DNA of 64,000 nt, taken from positions 18,261,548 through 18,325,547 of the forward strand of contig NC_069135.1 of assembly GCF_026914265.1 (NCBI RefSeq). Reading direction: 5' to 3'. The translations under genes and the position numbers were made by a program. The stretch comes from Mya arenaria. Its lineage: Eukaryota; Mollusca; Bivalvia; Myida; Myidae. Shown piece after piece: positions 36,127 to 46,800 of the stretch (position 1 is its first letter; every line of letters starts with the position of its first letter). The notes under the pieces were generated by a model that saw only the letters and a program-made list of their open reading frames with translations, was not told the DNA's origin and searched no databases.

Positions 36127-36841
36127 CAGGTTTTGTTTCTGTTTAATATTTAGTTTTGTTCAATTTCTCTGAACCTCTGAATTGGAAAAAAATGACCAAA
36201 CTCACCGTTTACGCACCCTCCATATTATACACGCGTATTACAATGACTTAAAATGCATACACCACAGTGCAAAATGGGGTGGGGATGGCAGTTTTATTTT
36301 TATCTTAAAGTTCTATTTGGTTTGAGGAATAATATTTTTCAGGGGTCAAACATACATCCTTTGTGACATGTTTTGCGCCACCTTCAAGGTACTCACGCGA
36401 ATTATAGTGACTTGAAGTGCCTTCCACAGAGCAAAATGGACTAGGGAAGGCCATAGTCTATTTAAAAAAATGCTATTTGGTTTGAAAAATAATCTTTTTC
36501 CAGAGTAAAATATACTTCCTTTGAGAGATGTGTTGAGGTATTTCTGGAAAATATGACGATTGAAAATCCGATAAAGTATGTATTTTTTATTTATTTATTT
36601 TGGAGGGGGGTGGGGGGGGGGGGGGGTAGGGGGAGCATCATGCTTGCACAATAATGAATCTCAAACAAATATCAGTTTATGTTTTATTCCTTTAAATGAC
36701 AATTGCACTGTGGTAGGCCCTTAACAAAATGTTACCATCATCTTTATATGCTTTATCATGCGCATGAAGTCGTAAGGTTGCAATGTACTCACCAGCACGG
36801 CAAGTTGCAATCAATACTAGAATTCCCACGAGAATCTCCAT
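28388..36841 (-). CDS. Type I membrane protein: CUB-like ectodomain, one TM, PPxY tail
   Basis: Six coding exons on - give 297 codons: 36841-36793, 35053-34818, 30889-30718, 30468-30289, 30144-29914, 28413-28388. Every junction is GT..AG and in phase (1,0,1,1,1). The ATG follows an acceptor ('cctctttcag'), implying a 5' UTR exon upstream. Residues 1-16 (MEILVGILVLIATCRA) are a signal peptide. Residues 17-152 form a CUB-like domain with Cys at 27, 50, 64, 106 and 122, and a late WCSGFNTVVISFES strand pattern. The TM segment is about 168-191, followed by CCRRR. Residues 213-289 are Pro/Gln/Gly/Tyr-rich (GGYPPAQ repeats), and the tail ends PPPPYTN, containing a PPxY motif that in other proteins binds WW domains such as those of Nedd4-type ligases. 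Layout resembles Shisa/CYYR1-type proteins, but the ectodomain differs. Introns hold MITEs and minisatellites. Function unknown; likely plasma membrane. Confidence 0.85.
29728..29778. repeat. Short palindromic repeat pair
   Basis: Two units of 'ttgcgat.tcaacgaagttgata' follow each other inside intron 5 of the CUB-like gene. Each is a near-palindrome (tatcaac/gttgata), so the single strand could fold. Confidence 0.6.
30915..32300. repeat. 56-bp minisatellite in an intron
   Basis: From about 31253 some eighteen units of ~56 bp (gaatagtgtaagacacatct + gggttccctaaaaacaagat + agcaacgtacgagtta) are nearly identical; a few carry a 5-bp longer spacer. 30915-31250 contains much more diverged units ('acgagtataaaaa..caaggttctcc'), so the array grew from one side of an older repeat. 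It lies in intron 2 of the CUB-like gene. Open frames read through it on - are a by-product and are not proposed as genes. Confidence 0.9.
32975..33492. mobile_element. hAT-type MITE with 8-bp target duplication
   Basis: Ends TAGGGATGCAAACGAAT and ATTCGTTTGCATCCCTA are inverted repeats, followed inward by mirrored 'cgaatattcgatcgaa' motifs. The element is flanked on both sides by the exact 8-bp direct repeat ctatatac (32967-32974 and 33493-33500). An 8-bp duplication and these ends fit the hAT superfamily. 518 bp, non-coding, in intron 2 of the CUB-like gene. The intact duplication suggests fairly recent insertion. Confidence 0.9.
33885..34520 (+). repeat. Diverged ~120-bp tandem repeat
   Basis: Four to five units contain 'gacctgggtcttgtgcgcga', 'cacgccacctcatcatggtg', 'ataatgcatggtcaagacac' and 'agcccggacaaggaccattt'. 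Units differ by 15-25% by eye. An open frame at 34383-34697 runs through part of it and is not a convincing gene. Confidence 0.65.
35704..35728. mobile_element. Solo end of the GC-rich MITE
   Basis: 'cgtggttacaattgagtggtg' matches one terminal repeat of the ATGCACCAGTCA MITE, with no second end or GC-rich body nearby. Confidence 0.5.
35745..35922. repeat. Triple 61-bp tandem repeat
   Basis: Three near-identical units of gtctgcttcaatgtcatatt + taaggaacctctaccaagtt + cgaggtctcagggctaagtta, in intron 1 of the CUB-like gene. Confidence 0.85.
36060..36124. repeat. (GT)n microsatellite
   Basis: Nearly pure GT dinucleotide run of about 60 bp. Confidence 0.95.
36200..36540. repeat. Two diverged ~170-bp direct repeats
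   Basis: Both units contain 'acagtgcaaaatgg' or 'acagagcaaaatgg', 'ctatttggtttgaggaataa' or a close variant, and 'tacatcctttgtgacatgt' or a close variant. Confidence 0.6.
36600..36634 (+). repeat. Poly-G tract, possible G-quadruplex
   Basis: A run of more than thirty bases that are almost all G, broken by single T and A, directly downstream of AT-rich sequence in intron 1 of the CUB-like gene. On the transcribed strand (-) this is poly-C. Confidence 0.7.
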
Positions 36842-37000
36842 ACCTGAAAGAGGCTTAAAATTGTACCTTACACCTAACATCACTTTATACACAGAGCAGC
36901 TGTTTTATACGTATTAAACTTAATAAGTACCCTAATAACTGGCCAATTCGATAATAGTTTGTGTTAGCACATATCTAAAAATGCATTCCGGATATAGTGA

Positions 37001-37116
37001 CTAACAGGTTATCTAGTTTCGGTTTGCGAATTCCACTTTTCAATTACTAAACATATTGATAAGGTTCGGTTACCTATCAAGCAGAATTCGCAAACCATTG
37101 CTAGATAAATTGTTAG
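37001..37116. mobile_element. Small palindromic element (116 bp)
   Basis: 'ctaacaggttatctagtttc' plus 'ggtttgcgaattc' is mirrored by 'gaattcgcaaaccattgcta' plus 'gataaattgttag'. About 32-bp inverted arms around a ~50-bp loop; probably a tiny MITE or a fold-back remnant. Confidence 0.6.
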
Positions 37117-38435
37117 TGTTGTACAACATGAAAAGGTAACAAAAAGGGAGTTCTGGGCACTTTTAAGCCTGTTTTAGTCTAATGATATATGTATCTTACC
37201 AAAAAAGTATCGCGAATATTAACTAGATAGCTAGATAATTATCGCGAAAATTAAGTGGTTAACACGAAACTATTCGCGAACGTTTACCACTTATCTTAGG
37301 CAGTTGAATGCCACCACATTCCTACGCACATGGTAGCTAAAGAGCTTCAGCGAACACGTTATATATTACCTTTTTGGATGTGTTTAATGTGTTGTAAACA
37401 TCAAAAAAATAAATATCAACATTAAAGTTATGGAAGCCAGAACTACGCACATGGTACAGAAGGTAAAAGATTCAGCTCTCTATAAGCTTATCAAATAATG
37501 CTCACACTGAGCCAATTTCTGACCACTGTGCGCAAGAGTGACCATAGAAGTATGATATGGCAAACGTGCTATGTCTAACACTGATTACATAGTAGTATGC
37601 CGCCATTGGATAAACACTGAGGTTTATAACGTTAACGATATATCTGCATGAGGATTTCAACATAGAACAACTCAACAATACACACTAAATCTACTTACTG
37701 TTCGTTACACCTTTGTATGTACTTGATTTAAACCAGGAAACAATAATTCAGTTAATCAACTTAATGTTTAAAGAGAAACACTTATTAAGTATATGTGTAT
37801 TTAAATCCTTAAGGCTAAACACTGCCCAAAACACCACAGCGTAATAAATTCCTGCCTCAATCAATATTGAATATCCTAGGTTTAAAATAGCCGCTGGTTA
37901 CATGCAACTATTAAGAGATAGTTCGTATGGACAAATGACCCAGCCAAATTATGATTCACCGGTCTTTATCCACATCCGTCATACTTAGGCATGTTATATA
38001 CGGGATGTTTGATTATGTGCACTAATTTTATGAGGTGCACAGTTCACTCATAACTTAATGCATTACGTATTATGACTATGTGTTTGTTCCTCTTCTTGAA
38101 CTCACCACAAGTTCAATACACGGTTAATATACTTAGACCGGCAGTTTTTTTATAGATAAATAATGATCTCAAACAGAATAATATATAACATCAAACTTAA
38201 TGTAAACGGAGAAATCTTAACCCATTTGCCTTATTGAACAATCAATGGCACGTGCTTGGTATCAGGTGTGGGGAACGGCTTATATACATAAACTTTAATT
38301 AAGTCACAAGTTAACTAAGAACATGTGACTTTTCAAATAACTAGAGAGGGTATCCAAAATGATACTTGTTCAATCATACAAATGAATAAAGTAATCAAGA
38401 CACTCTTAACTCAAAACCGATTATTCAAAACTTTG
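37117..38435. other. Gene-free interval upstream of the CUB-like gene
   Basis: AT-rich. The 5' UTR exon and promoter of the CUB-like gene should lie in or beyond this region, but no specific site could be picked. Confidence 0.4.
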
Positions 38436-38804
38436 TTAAAGCTGCACTCTCACAGATCGGATACCGTTATTACAACTTTTTTTATTTTTTGTCTCGGAAA
38501 GAGCAAATTTTTGCGTAAATATCTGCAAACCAATGTTAAAAGAATGCTGACAAAAGATCAGATCGCAGATTTTCATATTTCCGTTCGAAAATTAATGTTT
38601 TATGGCTTAAACCGTTACTAACGGTTTATAAAAATGCATAAAACATCAATTTTTGAACTTGAATATAAAAATCTGCGCTCTAATTTTTGTCAGCAGTCTT
38701 ATATAACTGGTTTCCATGCATTTTCGCAAAAATCAGCTCGTTCCAAGACAAAAAAAAATTAAAGATGTTGTCAAAACGTTTAGTCTGTGAGAATGCAGCT
38801 TTAA
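38436..38804. mobile_element. TTAA-flanked palindromic MITE, copy 2
   Basis: Ends TTAAAGCTGCACTCTCACAG and CTGTGAGAATGCAGCTTTAA; the interior is homologous throughout to 3750-4100. Long internal self-complementarity. Its right-hand TTAA coincides with the left end of the next inverted-repeat element. Confidence 0.75.
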
Positions 38805-39358
38805 AGCACAGGCATCTGAATCATTGTTTGTCACTAAAATGTTGTTTTAATTTGAAGACTGATACGGTTGTTTCTTAAACTGTGGTGTTAGTCTTTTTGT
38901 GATATTAAGGAATGGAATTAATTTATCTGTACACTGAAGCATAAAATAACTTCAATAGGTCTGTGTTTAGTACTGTTTACAGGGGGAAAATTGAAGATTT
39001 GAATTTGCTGTACTCTTTCCGACTTAAGAAAAACACAAGAATTGGACATTGAATTATGCTTGTTTGTCTAAAGACATTATAGTTATACCAACATATCGCA
39101 CACCATTTTAAAGGTAATTGACTCTTCTTTCCATGTCACTTATTTAAAAATGGATTGTTTATATGTTGGTTGAGAAATTTGCATAAAACTGGACTCTACC
39201 GTGAAATCGGGTAAGTTTGAGTTACATACCTTGTTTCTTTTTTGTATATCAAAGACACTAAATATCTTCAGATGTGTTGTTTATCTCATTGTATGTACCC
39301 AAAATGGTTTTAAACAACATTTTAGTGACAAACAATGATTCAGATGCCTGTGCTTTAA
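38801..39358. mobile_element. Second inverted-repeat element abutting the TTAA MITE
   Basis: 'ttaaagcacaggcatctgaa' plus 'tcattgtttgtcactaaaat' (38801-38850) is repeated exactly inverted at 39310-39358 ('attttagtgacaaacaatga', 'ttcagatgcctgtgctttaa'). Near 50-bp perfect inverted ends, TTAA at both outer edges, ~460-bp AT-rich interior without a gene. Confidence 0.8.
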
Positions 39359-39478
39359 AGTTAACACCGTGGTTTACGTAATCTTTGTTAACTTTTAAAT
39401 CGTTAACTGCTCTGGAAGTGTAATGAGTGAACTTGTCACGGATCTGCTGTTATTGTAACAAGATTTGCGACAACTGTA

Positions 39479-39805
39479 ATGCACCAGTCAATTGTAACCA
39501 CGCCCCCCCCCCTCCAGGTCCGGGGTATACTGGGGATAGCCGGGGAAAAGGGCCGTGATTTTACTTTCCAGGTGGCCCCGCAGGGCCGGGTGACCGCGGT
39601 GGTTTTTGTCATAGCGCCAAATTAAGCCGAGAGTGGGCCTTATATAGAGTGTCTGGGGTGCGGGGGCATTTGGCCGGGGTTTAACCATCAGTTCGTCCCC
39701 GCAGGGCGGGGATTTTACCCGGGGTTGGCTAGACCGAAAGTCAAAGTCCCGGCTATTCCCCGGACCTGGGGGGGGGGGGGTGGTGGTTACAAATGACTGG
39801 TGCAT
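39479..39805 (+). mobile_element. GC-rich MITE 'ATGCACCAGTCA', copy 3
   Basis: Complete copy, inverted relative to 24778 and 27797, with poly-C and poly-G tracts just inside each end. Terminal repeats atgcaccagtcaattgtaac and gttacaaatgactggtgcat. Confidence 0.85.
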
Positions 39806-41148
39806 TATTATAGCTGTCCTTGCTTTTATTAAATCATGTGAGCACATCATCAACTATTTTACGTGAAAAGGTTAGCAACAATGCCGTTACTCAAGTTGTT
39901 AACTTTGAAACAGTTCTAAACAAACAGCGCCTACTTTGAAAATCGATGCACTTGCTTACATGTGTTTTCAAGAGCTTGTTTCATATAAAGCACTTACGAA
40001 AGTGGTAAGTGGACTTCCAACAGTTCTATACATGTAGCTTAGAGCTTTAAGAAGATACATTATAGCGGATTTTCAAACTAAATCATTTTTTTTAGAAAAT
40101 ACAAAAAAAAAAATCTTATAATTCCGAACAAACAATACCAAATTTGTGGAAAAAAAACAAATATATATTCTGTTTTTAAAATATGCACTTTGTTCTGTAA
40201 TTTTTAGTTTGGAAATATAGGATTGTTTTGGGTTTTCTAAAAAATAAAATAATTTTGTTTGTTGTGGCGGTGATGTTATCAATGATGTGCTTTCAACATG
40301 TACAAGGTATGTAGAAAACAAACCATGAAATAACGCAACATTTTGGTATCGTTGCATAATTAACACCATTTTTGTCGCTTAGACAAAACATCTTGTGAAA
40401 ACATCGCATGGTCGCAAAACCAATCAATGGTGTGTTGTTGTTTTAAATCGGTTGTACATTTCTTTCCAAAGAATAGTCTACGGAAGTATCTTACCTTAGA
40501 CATCAATACATGAAAGCACACTTAAAATGGCCACTAAATGTACACTTCGACGACGTCATTGGTGTTGTTACTTACAGGGTAAAACACGACGTAGCCGGGC
40601 CGTTGAGTGATAAATGGCCCGAGTGACTCATAATGGCCCGAGACGTAGTTTATTTCATGCACTTAATTGCGGAAAGCCCTGTACAAATGTGTAACTATAT
40701 ACAGTAACATATATGTATTAATACAAACAAACAGTATTGCTGTGTTGTATACACGTGAACATTCATTGTGGAGGAACATTGCCCGACAATATTCTCTGGA
40801 CTATGCAGTTTATTGTGTTATCATTTTAAAATACCATCATATCATTTTTCTTACAATTACTAAAGTTTTATTGATCAAAATAGTTTCAAGTATCAGGATT
40901 AAATTTGTAAAATGCAGTTTTTTTGTTATTAAACGAGAAATCTTTTGCTCCGTACTTTCAATAAATTCTAAGAAATTGCGCAATGTAAGCTTTACAAACA
41001 TGACGTATTTTGCTATTTAAAGAACAATATATTTTACGTAATACAAAATGTTTCCAATCGTTGTTCGAGTTATTTTAATCACTAGTGTAATCGCGAACAT
41101 TCATAAACAAGCGACTCACCTGACTAGGTGATCACAGTCGCGAGAATA
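39806..41148. other. Interval upstream of the claudin-like gene
   Basis: AT-rich. 40590-40640 has three short 'atggcccgag'-like units. The promoter and 5' UTR of the downstream gene should lie in its right part; no TATA or initiator could be picked with confidence. Confidence 0.4.
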
Positions 41149-41981
41149 ATGGAGAAAGCCGGAGCTATGAGGATCGCGTTGTTGTCATTGGGAGTGCTTT
41201 CGCTCTTATTCCTGACTGTAGCATTTTTTGCGCCAGGATGGATGGTGTTTGACATGAGCATGAACACCACCGAATTGAGATTGTCTGAATCAACAAAGAT
41301 GGGGCTATGGGTAATATCGGCCTGTGTGAATCTGGCAGCGTCGGGAGAGGGAGAAATATGCAAAACGATTACGATGGATCAACTGGAGCAAAGCATGTCT
41401 TCATCAGGTAATTGGATAAATATATTGTTTATATAGGTTATAGAGCCCTACCAGGTACGTGGTGCTAGTCATGCACCAGTAAATAGTTACCACGGCCGGG
41501 GGTATAGCGGGGAATGGGCCGTGTTTTTAGCTTCCAGGTGGCACCTCAGGGCCGAGTGAATGAGGTGGTCTTCGCGCCGAAAATAGCGGGGAATGGGCCT
41601 TACCTAGGATGACCCCGGGGGGCGGGAGTATTTGGCTGGGATTTTACATGCAGTTTGTTCCCCGCAGGGTGGGGATTATATATATAAACGATTGATTTAT
41701 TTATCTATTGTTTTACTGAGCATTCATTGCGTATCTTGAATATTCAATCATCACTCATGCAACTTGTGTTTTATATTTAATTTATGCAAAACATAAAATA
41801 TTTATGTTCTTTACCTAGAGTTATTTAATTCACACACAAACACGGTTTCCAACCAGCCGTTTCGCTAGGACGAACACCAATTGTGTCCGAAGTCGAGGCC
41901 GTTTTGCCTCTGACGTCTTTATGTATACGTAAGAGGACACTTTTGAAGTATAAAACGAGTAATAGTAGGATAAGTGTTATA

Positions 41982-42077
<96 letters not shown>

Positions 42078-45000
42078 TAAGCAAATAAATGCATTTATGA
42101 ATAAATACGTACATATTTATAAATAGATAAATAAAACTATTTTTCTAAAGATAAACATATAAGCTTATTATCATGGCCTTTCTAAATACAATATATAGGT
42201 TAGTCTCGCTAATTCTCGTGCACGGTCCGCTTACAACCGTGAGAAGACACTTTCAATAGCTCCGACTGGGGGTATAGTCGTATTAGAGAAACATAGATGA
42301 AAGTGGTTAGTAAATAGTGTGAATGCAATTCAACAAATACACGTATAAAATGTACAGCACAATATATTTGCGTAAGTTATTTCTTTCAAAGGTTAATATA
42401 TCTGATCAAAATTTCGTTCAAATTGTCCACAAAGGAAACATAGGCTTAATCGGCAATCAAACTCCACACCCGCTAACAAAGATATGCTTTGTGAATTTCA
42501 AATGTGATATGTGAAAAACGCTGTAAAATTGTACCAACCACACCGTGCAACGAGTATGCACAGATAATGCACTTGTGAGGAGGCTGTCCAGTCTTAACAT
42601 AATTCTGATCGACATGAATTTTAATGCACGTTTATAAATTATGTCCAAACATATTTTCGAACTATTAATTTGTTACAACACCCAAACGCTTGAAACGTTT
42701 CAATACGCAAACGCAGTCCTAACTCATGGCAAAGTGGTTTCTCCTGGAGTTTGAGATTTCTGCCACTTTTAGCTTGATTTCTGACGGCGGCCACGTCTTG
42801 GCATGGACAATTCATCCCTTCAAAACCATTACATCGAGGAGCATCTAACATGATAGTTACCGTCCATAGGAAATTTCAACGTTGATGATGTTGGTTTGCC
42901 TCAACTGAAACGAAACTTATTTGACCATTGAGACACTTGTTTTACACGATTCGTTTGAAATTTACCGACATGTGGCTTTCTTCCTGACAGCACCTTTAAC
43001 TGATGAGTGATCCCCTACAAATATTAGAAAACACCCACACAAATGTATAATTAATGTTATAATAAATACCAAACCGAAAAGAAAATATGCACGAGGCAAG
43101 ATTCTAACTTGATATATACACCACAAGTTCATTCCCAATGTTATTGCAATTAAGACATATGGATTTTGTCAAATCTCATTTGATATTAAAGGCAATGTAT
43201 TATATTGATGATATACATGTTCAAGTGTGTGTAAAATATAATTTTGGCTTGTTGAACGGACTTTAATGGGCCTTTGTCATCAAGCCTCTGTGTATAATGT
43301 CAACATTAAGAACAAATCCTCACTGGTAGAGCGGGGGGGCGGACGCGGAAGATCGGGATATTCAAACCCCAGCTGCGGCTTACCGAAAGACATATATGAT
43401 ATGGTACCAAACGGGTAGTGCTGGGAACCAAGAGGTATTTTCGAAAAGCGATAGGGTATCGCACCCGGATCTCTTGTATTACACTCTGTTTCTTCAAGAC
43501 TTCCAATGTTTTGATTTGACCGTGAGTTGCAGTCACTTCTATCTCATGTCGCATATGGCTTTAAAATATTAGTAACACAAGTCGTGAAGGCGAAACGGCG
43601 GGGCCAAACAATAATGCAGCCAATGGACGCGGGCAGACCTTGATAAAATCAAATAAACAACATATACTCTGGATTCCAAATTTTTATATAGTCCGATATC
43701 CTTTTTGTTTCGATAAAGTACATCAAGTGAATTTATGAAAACACTTTTTGAACAGGAATAAGTCAACAGGGTTATACATTGGTGTGTTTGGCGAACTGCA
43801 ATATACATGTACATTGTATGTATTTTGCAAGGAGATTATTATGAGCAAAATTACATTCTCTTGCTCGTTTCTCAATTTCTTAACTAAAAAATTATGATGA
43901 CTGTTATTTAAGATCTCCAGGTTTATATTAACTTGAATAAATGTTTAAGCATTGAAACAAATCCGCGTACTGCTGCAATTTGATCAGATGAAAGAAGATT
44001 ATTCGACAGCTTTCGTGACATTGTCGTTGCACACCGATTCACATAAAATAATCATGTTTTAGTTAAATCATATTTCACAAACTCTGAATGATTAAGAATT
44101 GCAGAGCGAGTGAGGCGAACAAATCCTTTTCATTAAAACACAACATATCATGTTAAAGCCAATGAAGTTGCAGATATGTCATTGCAATCACTCAGTATGA
44201 AGAATTTCAAATTTGGCGGGTTTTAATGTCCGCCTACTGCCACTCATCCAATACACACTCTCTGGGTCAATGACAGCGAGCCAGCCAATGGAGCTCTATT
44301 CTAATTCACATGACCTAAAGCTATTCTCAACCCTTCCATTCTTAATCATTAAGATTTTACTTTAAATAATATTTATATGTTCACTAAGGTATAAATACCA
44401 TTCCAATCCGGACAATTTTATTGTAAGAACAATATTAAGTTTATATATATATCCGGAAGAAGCTACACACATGTATATATATATATATATATAATATCAT
44501 CCTAGGGAACCCCGCTTCTAAGGCGTTCTTGGGAAACATGATGCCTATTCAGGGACTGATGGTGTGCGGGATGCTGGCGGCCGTCATTGCATTCGTGCTC
44601 CTTGTAATCATCGTCCGTCAGAGCGGCTCCGCCAACGTGAACAATAAGAACAAGGGCATTGTTTGCGCCATCCTGTGGGCCATAGCTGGTAAGCCTGACA
44701 TGAATTACTGTTCTAAGTTCTAGGGTAACGAAAACGCATTATCACGACATGGGTTTATTATAACTTTGGTTTCGTGGGTGGCATATGTATAATGTTGACC
44801 ACAAACCTTCAAAATATTCGCAGGAATCTTTACACAAGTTACCAGTCACAATGATATCCACAATGTGACGGGCGTTTGCGTCCTTTATATTCCGATTTTT
44901 TTGTATGTAGTTTGCGTATGTTTCAGCTATCCTGGTGATATCCGCGGTGGGGGCAGAGGGGCACCAAAACACCAACATGAAGCACTCTGTCGACCTCGTG

Positions 45001-45377
45001 CAAACCATGATGGGGCCGAGCGAAGGCTTCAAGATGGACATCAAGTTCCCATACGCTATACTTATTGCAGGTACCATCGTATTTCTACTGATTTGTGCTC
45101 ATGTCCATGTACATATGCCCATTTCTTGTTATAGGTGCGATACAAGTGAGACTTAAAAAGGCGAATTTAACTAACGTAGAAAACACATTGATAAGTGTTG
45201 GTCGGAAATATTTACTTTCTTTATTACTTCCTGCTTACGTTTTTTTTATTATTATTCTGTCTTGCAGCTTTTAGTGCCGTATTCAGCGCCCTGCTGTGTG
45301 TCGTTCTGGCCATCCAGTTGTGTAAACCACCGGAGGGTCCGGGCTACTGGAATCACTTCACAAACCAGCCCGTCTAG
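41149..45377 (+). CDS. Claudin/PMP22/EMP-superfamily four-TM protein
   Basis: Four coding exons give 231 codons: 41149-41407, 44506-44688, 44927-45070, 45268-45377. All introns are GT..AG and all three junctions are in phase 1. The ATG at 41149 is preferred: an upstream in-frame GTG at 41128 is not a usual start. The first TM is about residues 8-30, ending in W31; the first extracellular loop carries G52-L53-W54, C59 and C71. This is the W..GLW..C..C signature of the claudin/PMP22/EMP/CACNG superfamily. Further TM segments lie at about 102-122, 138-158 and 188-212, and the short tail ends NHFTNQPV. Such proteins act in cell junctions or as membrane organisers. Placement within the superfamily is open. 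Intron 1 holds a MITE fragment, an (AT)n run and a SINE. Confidence 0.88.
41471..41679 (+). mobile_element. GC-rich MITE, copy 4 (right end missing)
   Basis: Begins 'atgcaccagtaaatagttac' and follows copy 3 for about 200 bp ('ggccgtgtttttagcttcca'), then stops at 'gcagggtggggattatatat'. Lies in intron 1 of the claudin-like gene. Confidence 0.75.
41983..42074. repeat. (AT)n microsatellite
   Basis: About 90 bp of pure AT dinucleotide. Confidence 0.95.
43310..43500 (+). mobile_element. tRNA-derived SINE-like repeat
   Basis: 'cactggtagagcgg' resembles a tRNA A box and 'gggatattcaaacccc' a worn B box, 30-40 bp apart. They are followed by 'taccgaaagacat.tatgat', 'atggtaccaaacgggtagtg' and 'tgctgggaaccaagaggtat', a body of the type seen in mollusc SINEs. 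No poly(A) tail is obvious. Lies in intron 1 of the claudin-like gene. Confidence 0.5.
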
Positions 45378-45616
45378 ACTGTTGAGAAACCGGCGTCCTT
45401 GAATGCTGCTTTATAAATAACCAAACGGCAGTTTACATGTTACATGTTACACGGTGTTAGGACACTGTAGCGTATGCGAACTGTCTGACAGTATCATTGT
45501 TAATAAATCCAAATACTCCGTTTACGGAAGATTTAATTGGAGTTGCTCTTGTGTTGTGTACAGATATTGTGCCATATTTTGTATCAATCTTGTTGAACCT
45601 TGCAAAAACGCTTGTG

Positions 45617-45622
45617 AATAAA
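45617..45622 (+). terminator. Poly(A) signal AATAAA
   Basis: Canonical hexamer 240 bp after the stop of the claudin-like gene. Confidence 0.6.
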
Positions 45623-45819
45623 GCTTCTTTTTTAGACTGCTTCATACGTTTGACTTCTACTTAACTTCTTTATTGGCATTGTGCTCATCCAGCCGGGAGT
45701 GTATTCGAATATACGTAGGATTTCAAAACACTCTGATATAAAAACACAGTTTGCTTAAAGTGGAATCAGTGTTGCTATGAATACTTGGTCACTGCTCTGT
45801 TTTATGAATGAATGGAATT

Positions 45820-45985
45820 TTTGCACTACTTAAATGACAATTTTTATAATTTTACACTACTTGAATGACTTTTTGTATTACACAACTTGAACGAATTTTT
45901 GTATTACACTACTTGAATGACTTTTTGTATTACACAACTTGAACGAATTTTTGTATTACACTTCTTGAATGAATTTTTGTAGCAG
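45820..45985. repeat. 26-bp minisatellite
   Basis: About six units of acttgaatgactttttgtat + tacact, alternating with acttgaacgaatttttgtat + tacaca. Confidence 0.85.
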
Positions 45986-46069
45986 ATCTTTTTGTCAGAA
46001 AAGAGACTTTGGAAGGGCATTTATGCTCACTTCTCAATTCAGTAAATGTGTATTTTAATACAATGACAG

Positions 46070-46800
46070 TTCGATGATGATGACCCAACAGTACGATGAT
46101 GATAACGCGACAGTACGATGATGATAACACGACACTACGATGATGGTGACGCAGCAGTACGATGATGATAACACGATAGTACTATGATGGTAACGCGACA
46201 GTACAATGGTGATAACACGATAGTACTATGATGGTGACCCAACAGTACGATGATGGTGACGCAACAGTACGATGATAATAATACGATAGTAAGATGATGA
46301 AACAACGACAGTTCGATGATGGTGAGGCGACAGTATGATGATAATAACACGATAATACGATAATGATACAGCGACAGTACGATGATGGTGATGTGACAGT
46401 ACGATGATGATACAACGACAGTTCGATGATGATACAACGACAGTACGATGATGTTGACGCAACAGTACGATGATGGTGACGCAACAGTACGATGATGATA
46501 ACATGACAGTACGATGATGATAACACGACAGTATGATGATGGTGACGCAACAGTACGTTGATGATAACACGGCAGTACGATGATGGTGACGCAACACTAC
46601 GATGATGATAACACTGCAGTACGATGATGATGATAACACGGCAGTACGATGATGATAACACGACAGTACGATGATGATAACACGACAGAACGATGATTAT
46701 AACACGGCAGTACGATGATGATAACACGGCAGTACGATGATGATAACACGGCAGTACGATGATGATAACACGGCAGTACGATTATGATAACACGGCGGGG
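46070..46800. repeat. 22-bp minisatellite (cagtacgatgatgataacac + gg)
   Basis: About 33 imperfect units. Units near the right end are almost identical (cagtacgatgatgataacac), the left ones more varied (atggtgacgcaa, gatacaacga). Stop-free frames on - are a by-product of the unit composition. Confidence 0.9.

Noticed and set aside
39488-39853. 121-codon frame on -, Pro/Gly-rich
   Set aside because: Lies in a GC-rich MITE; similar frames in the other copies are not conserved.
42639-42851. 70-codon frame on - ([20 protein letters not shown])
   Set aside because: Coding-like at first sight, but within an intron of the claudin-like gene, without splice signals or a recognisable family.
46182-46727. 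137-181-codon frames on - rich in Ser, Tyr and Ile
   Set aside because: Produced by the 22-bp minisatellite, which lacks stops in these frames; no start context, no splice sites, and units are not frame-preserving.
46070-46800. Regularly spaced repeats resembling a CRISPR array
   Set aside because: Units are head-to-tail without unique spacers and the genome is animal; these are minisatellites. The same applies to 31.2-32.3, 59.2-60.7 and 62.0-62.3 kb.
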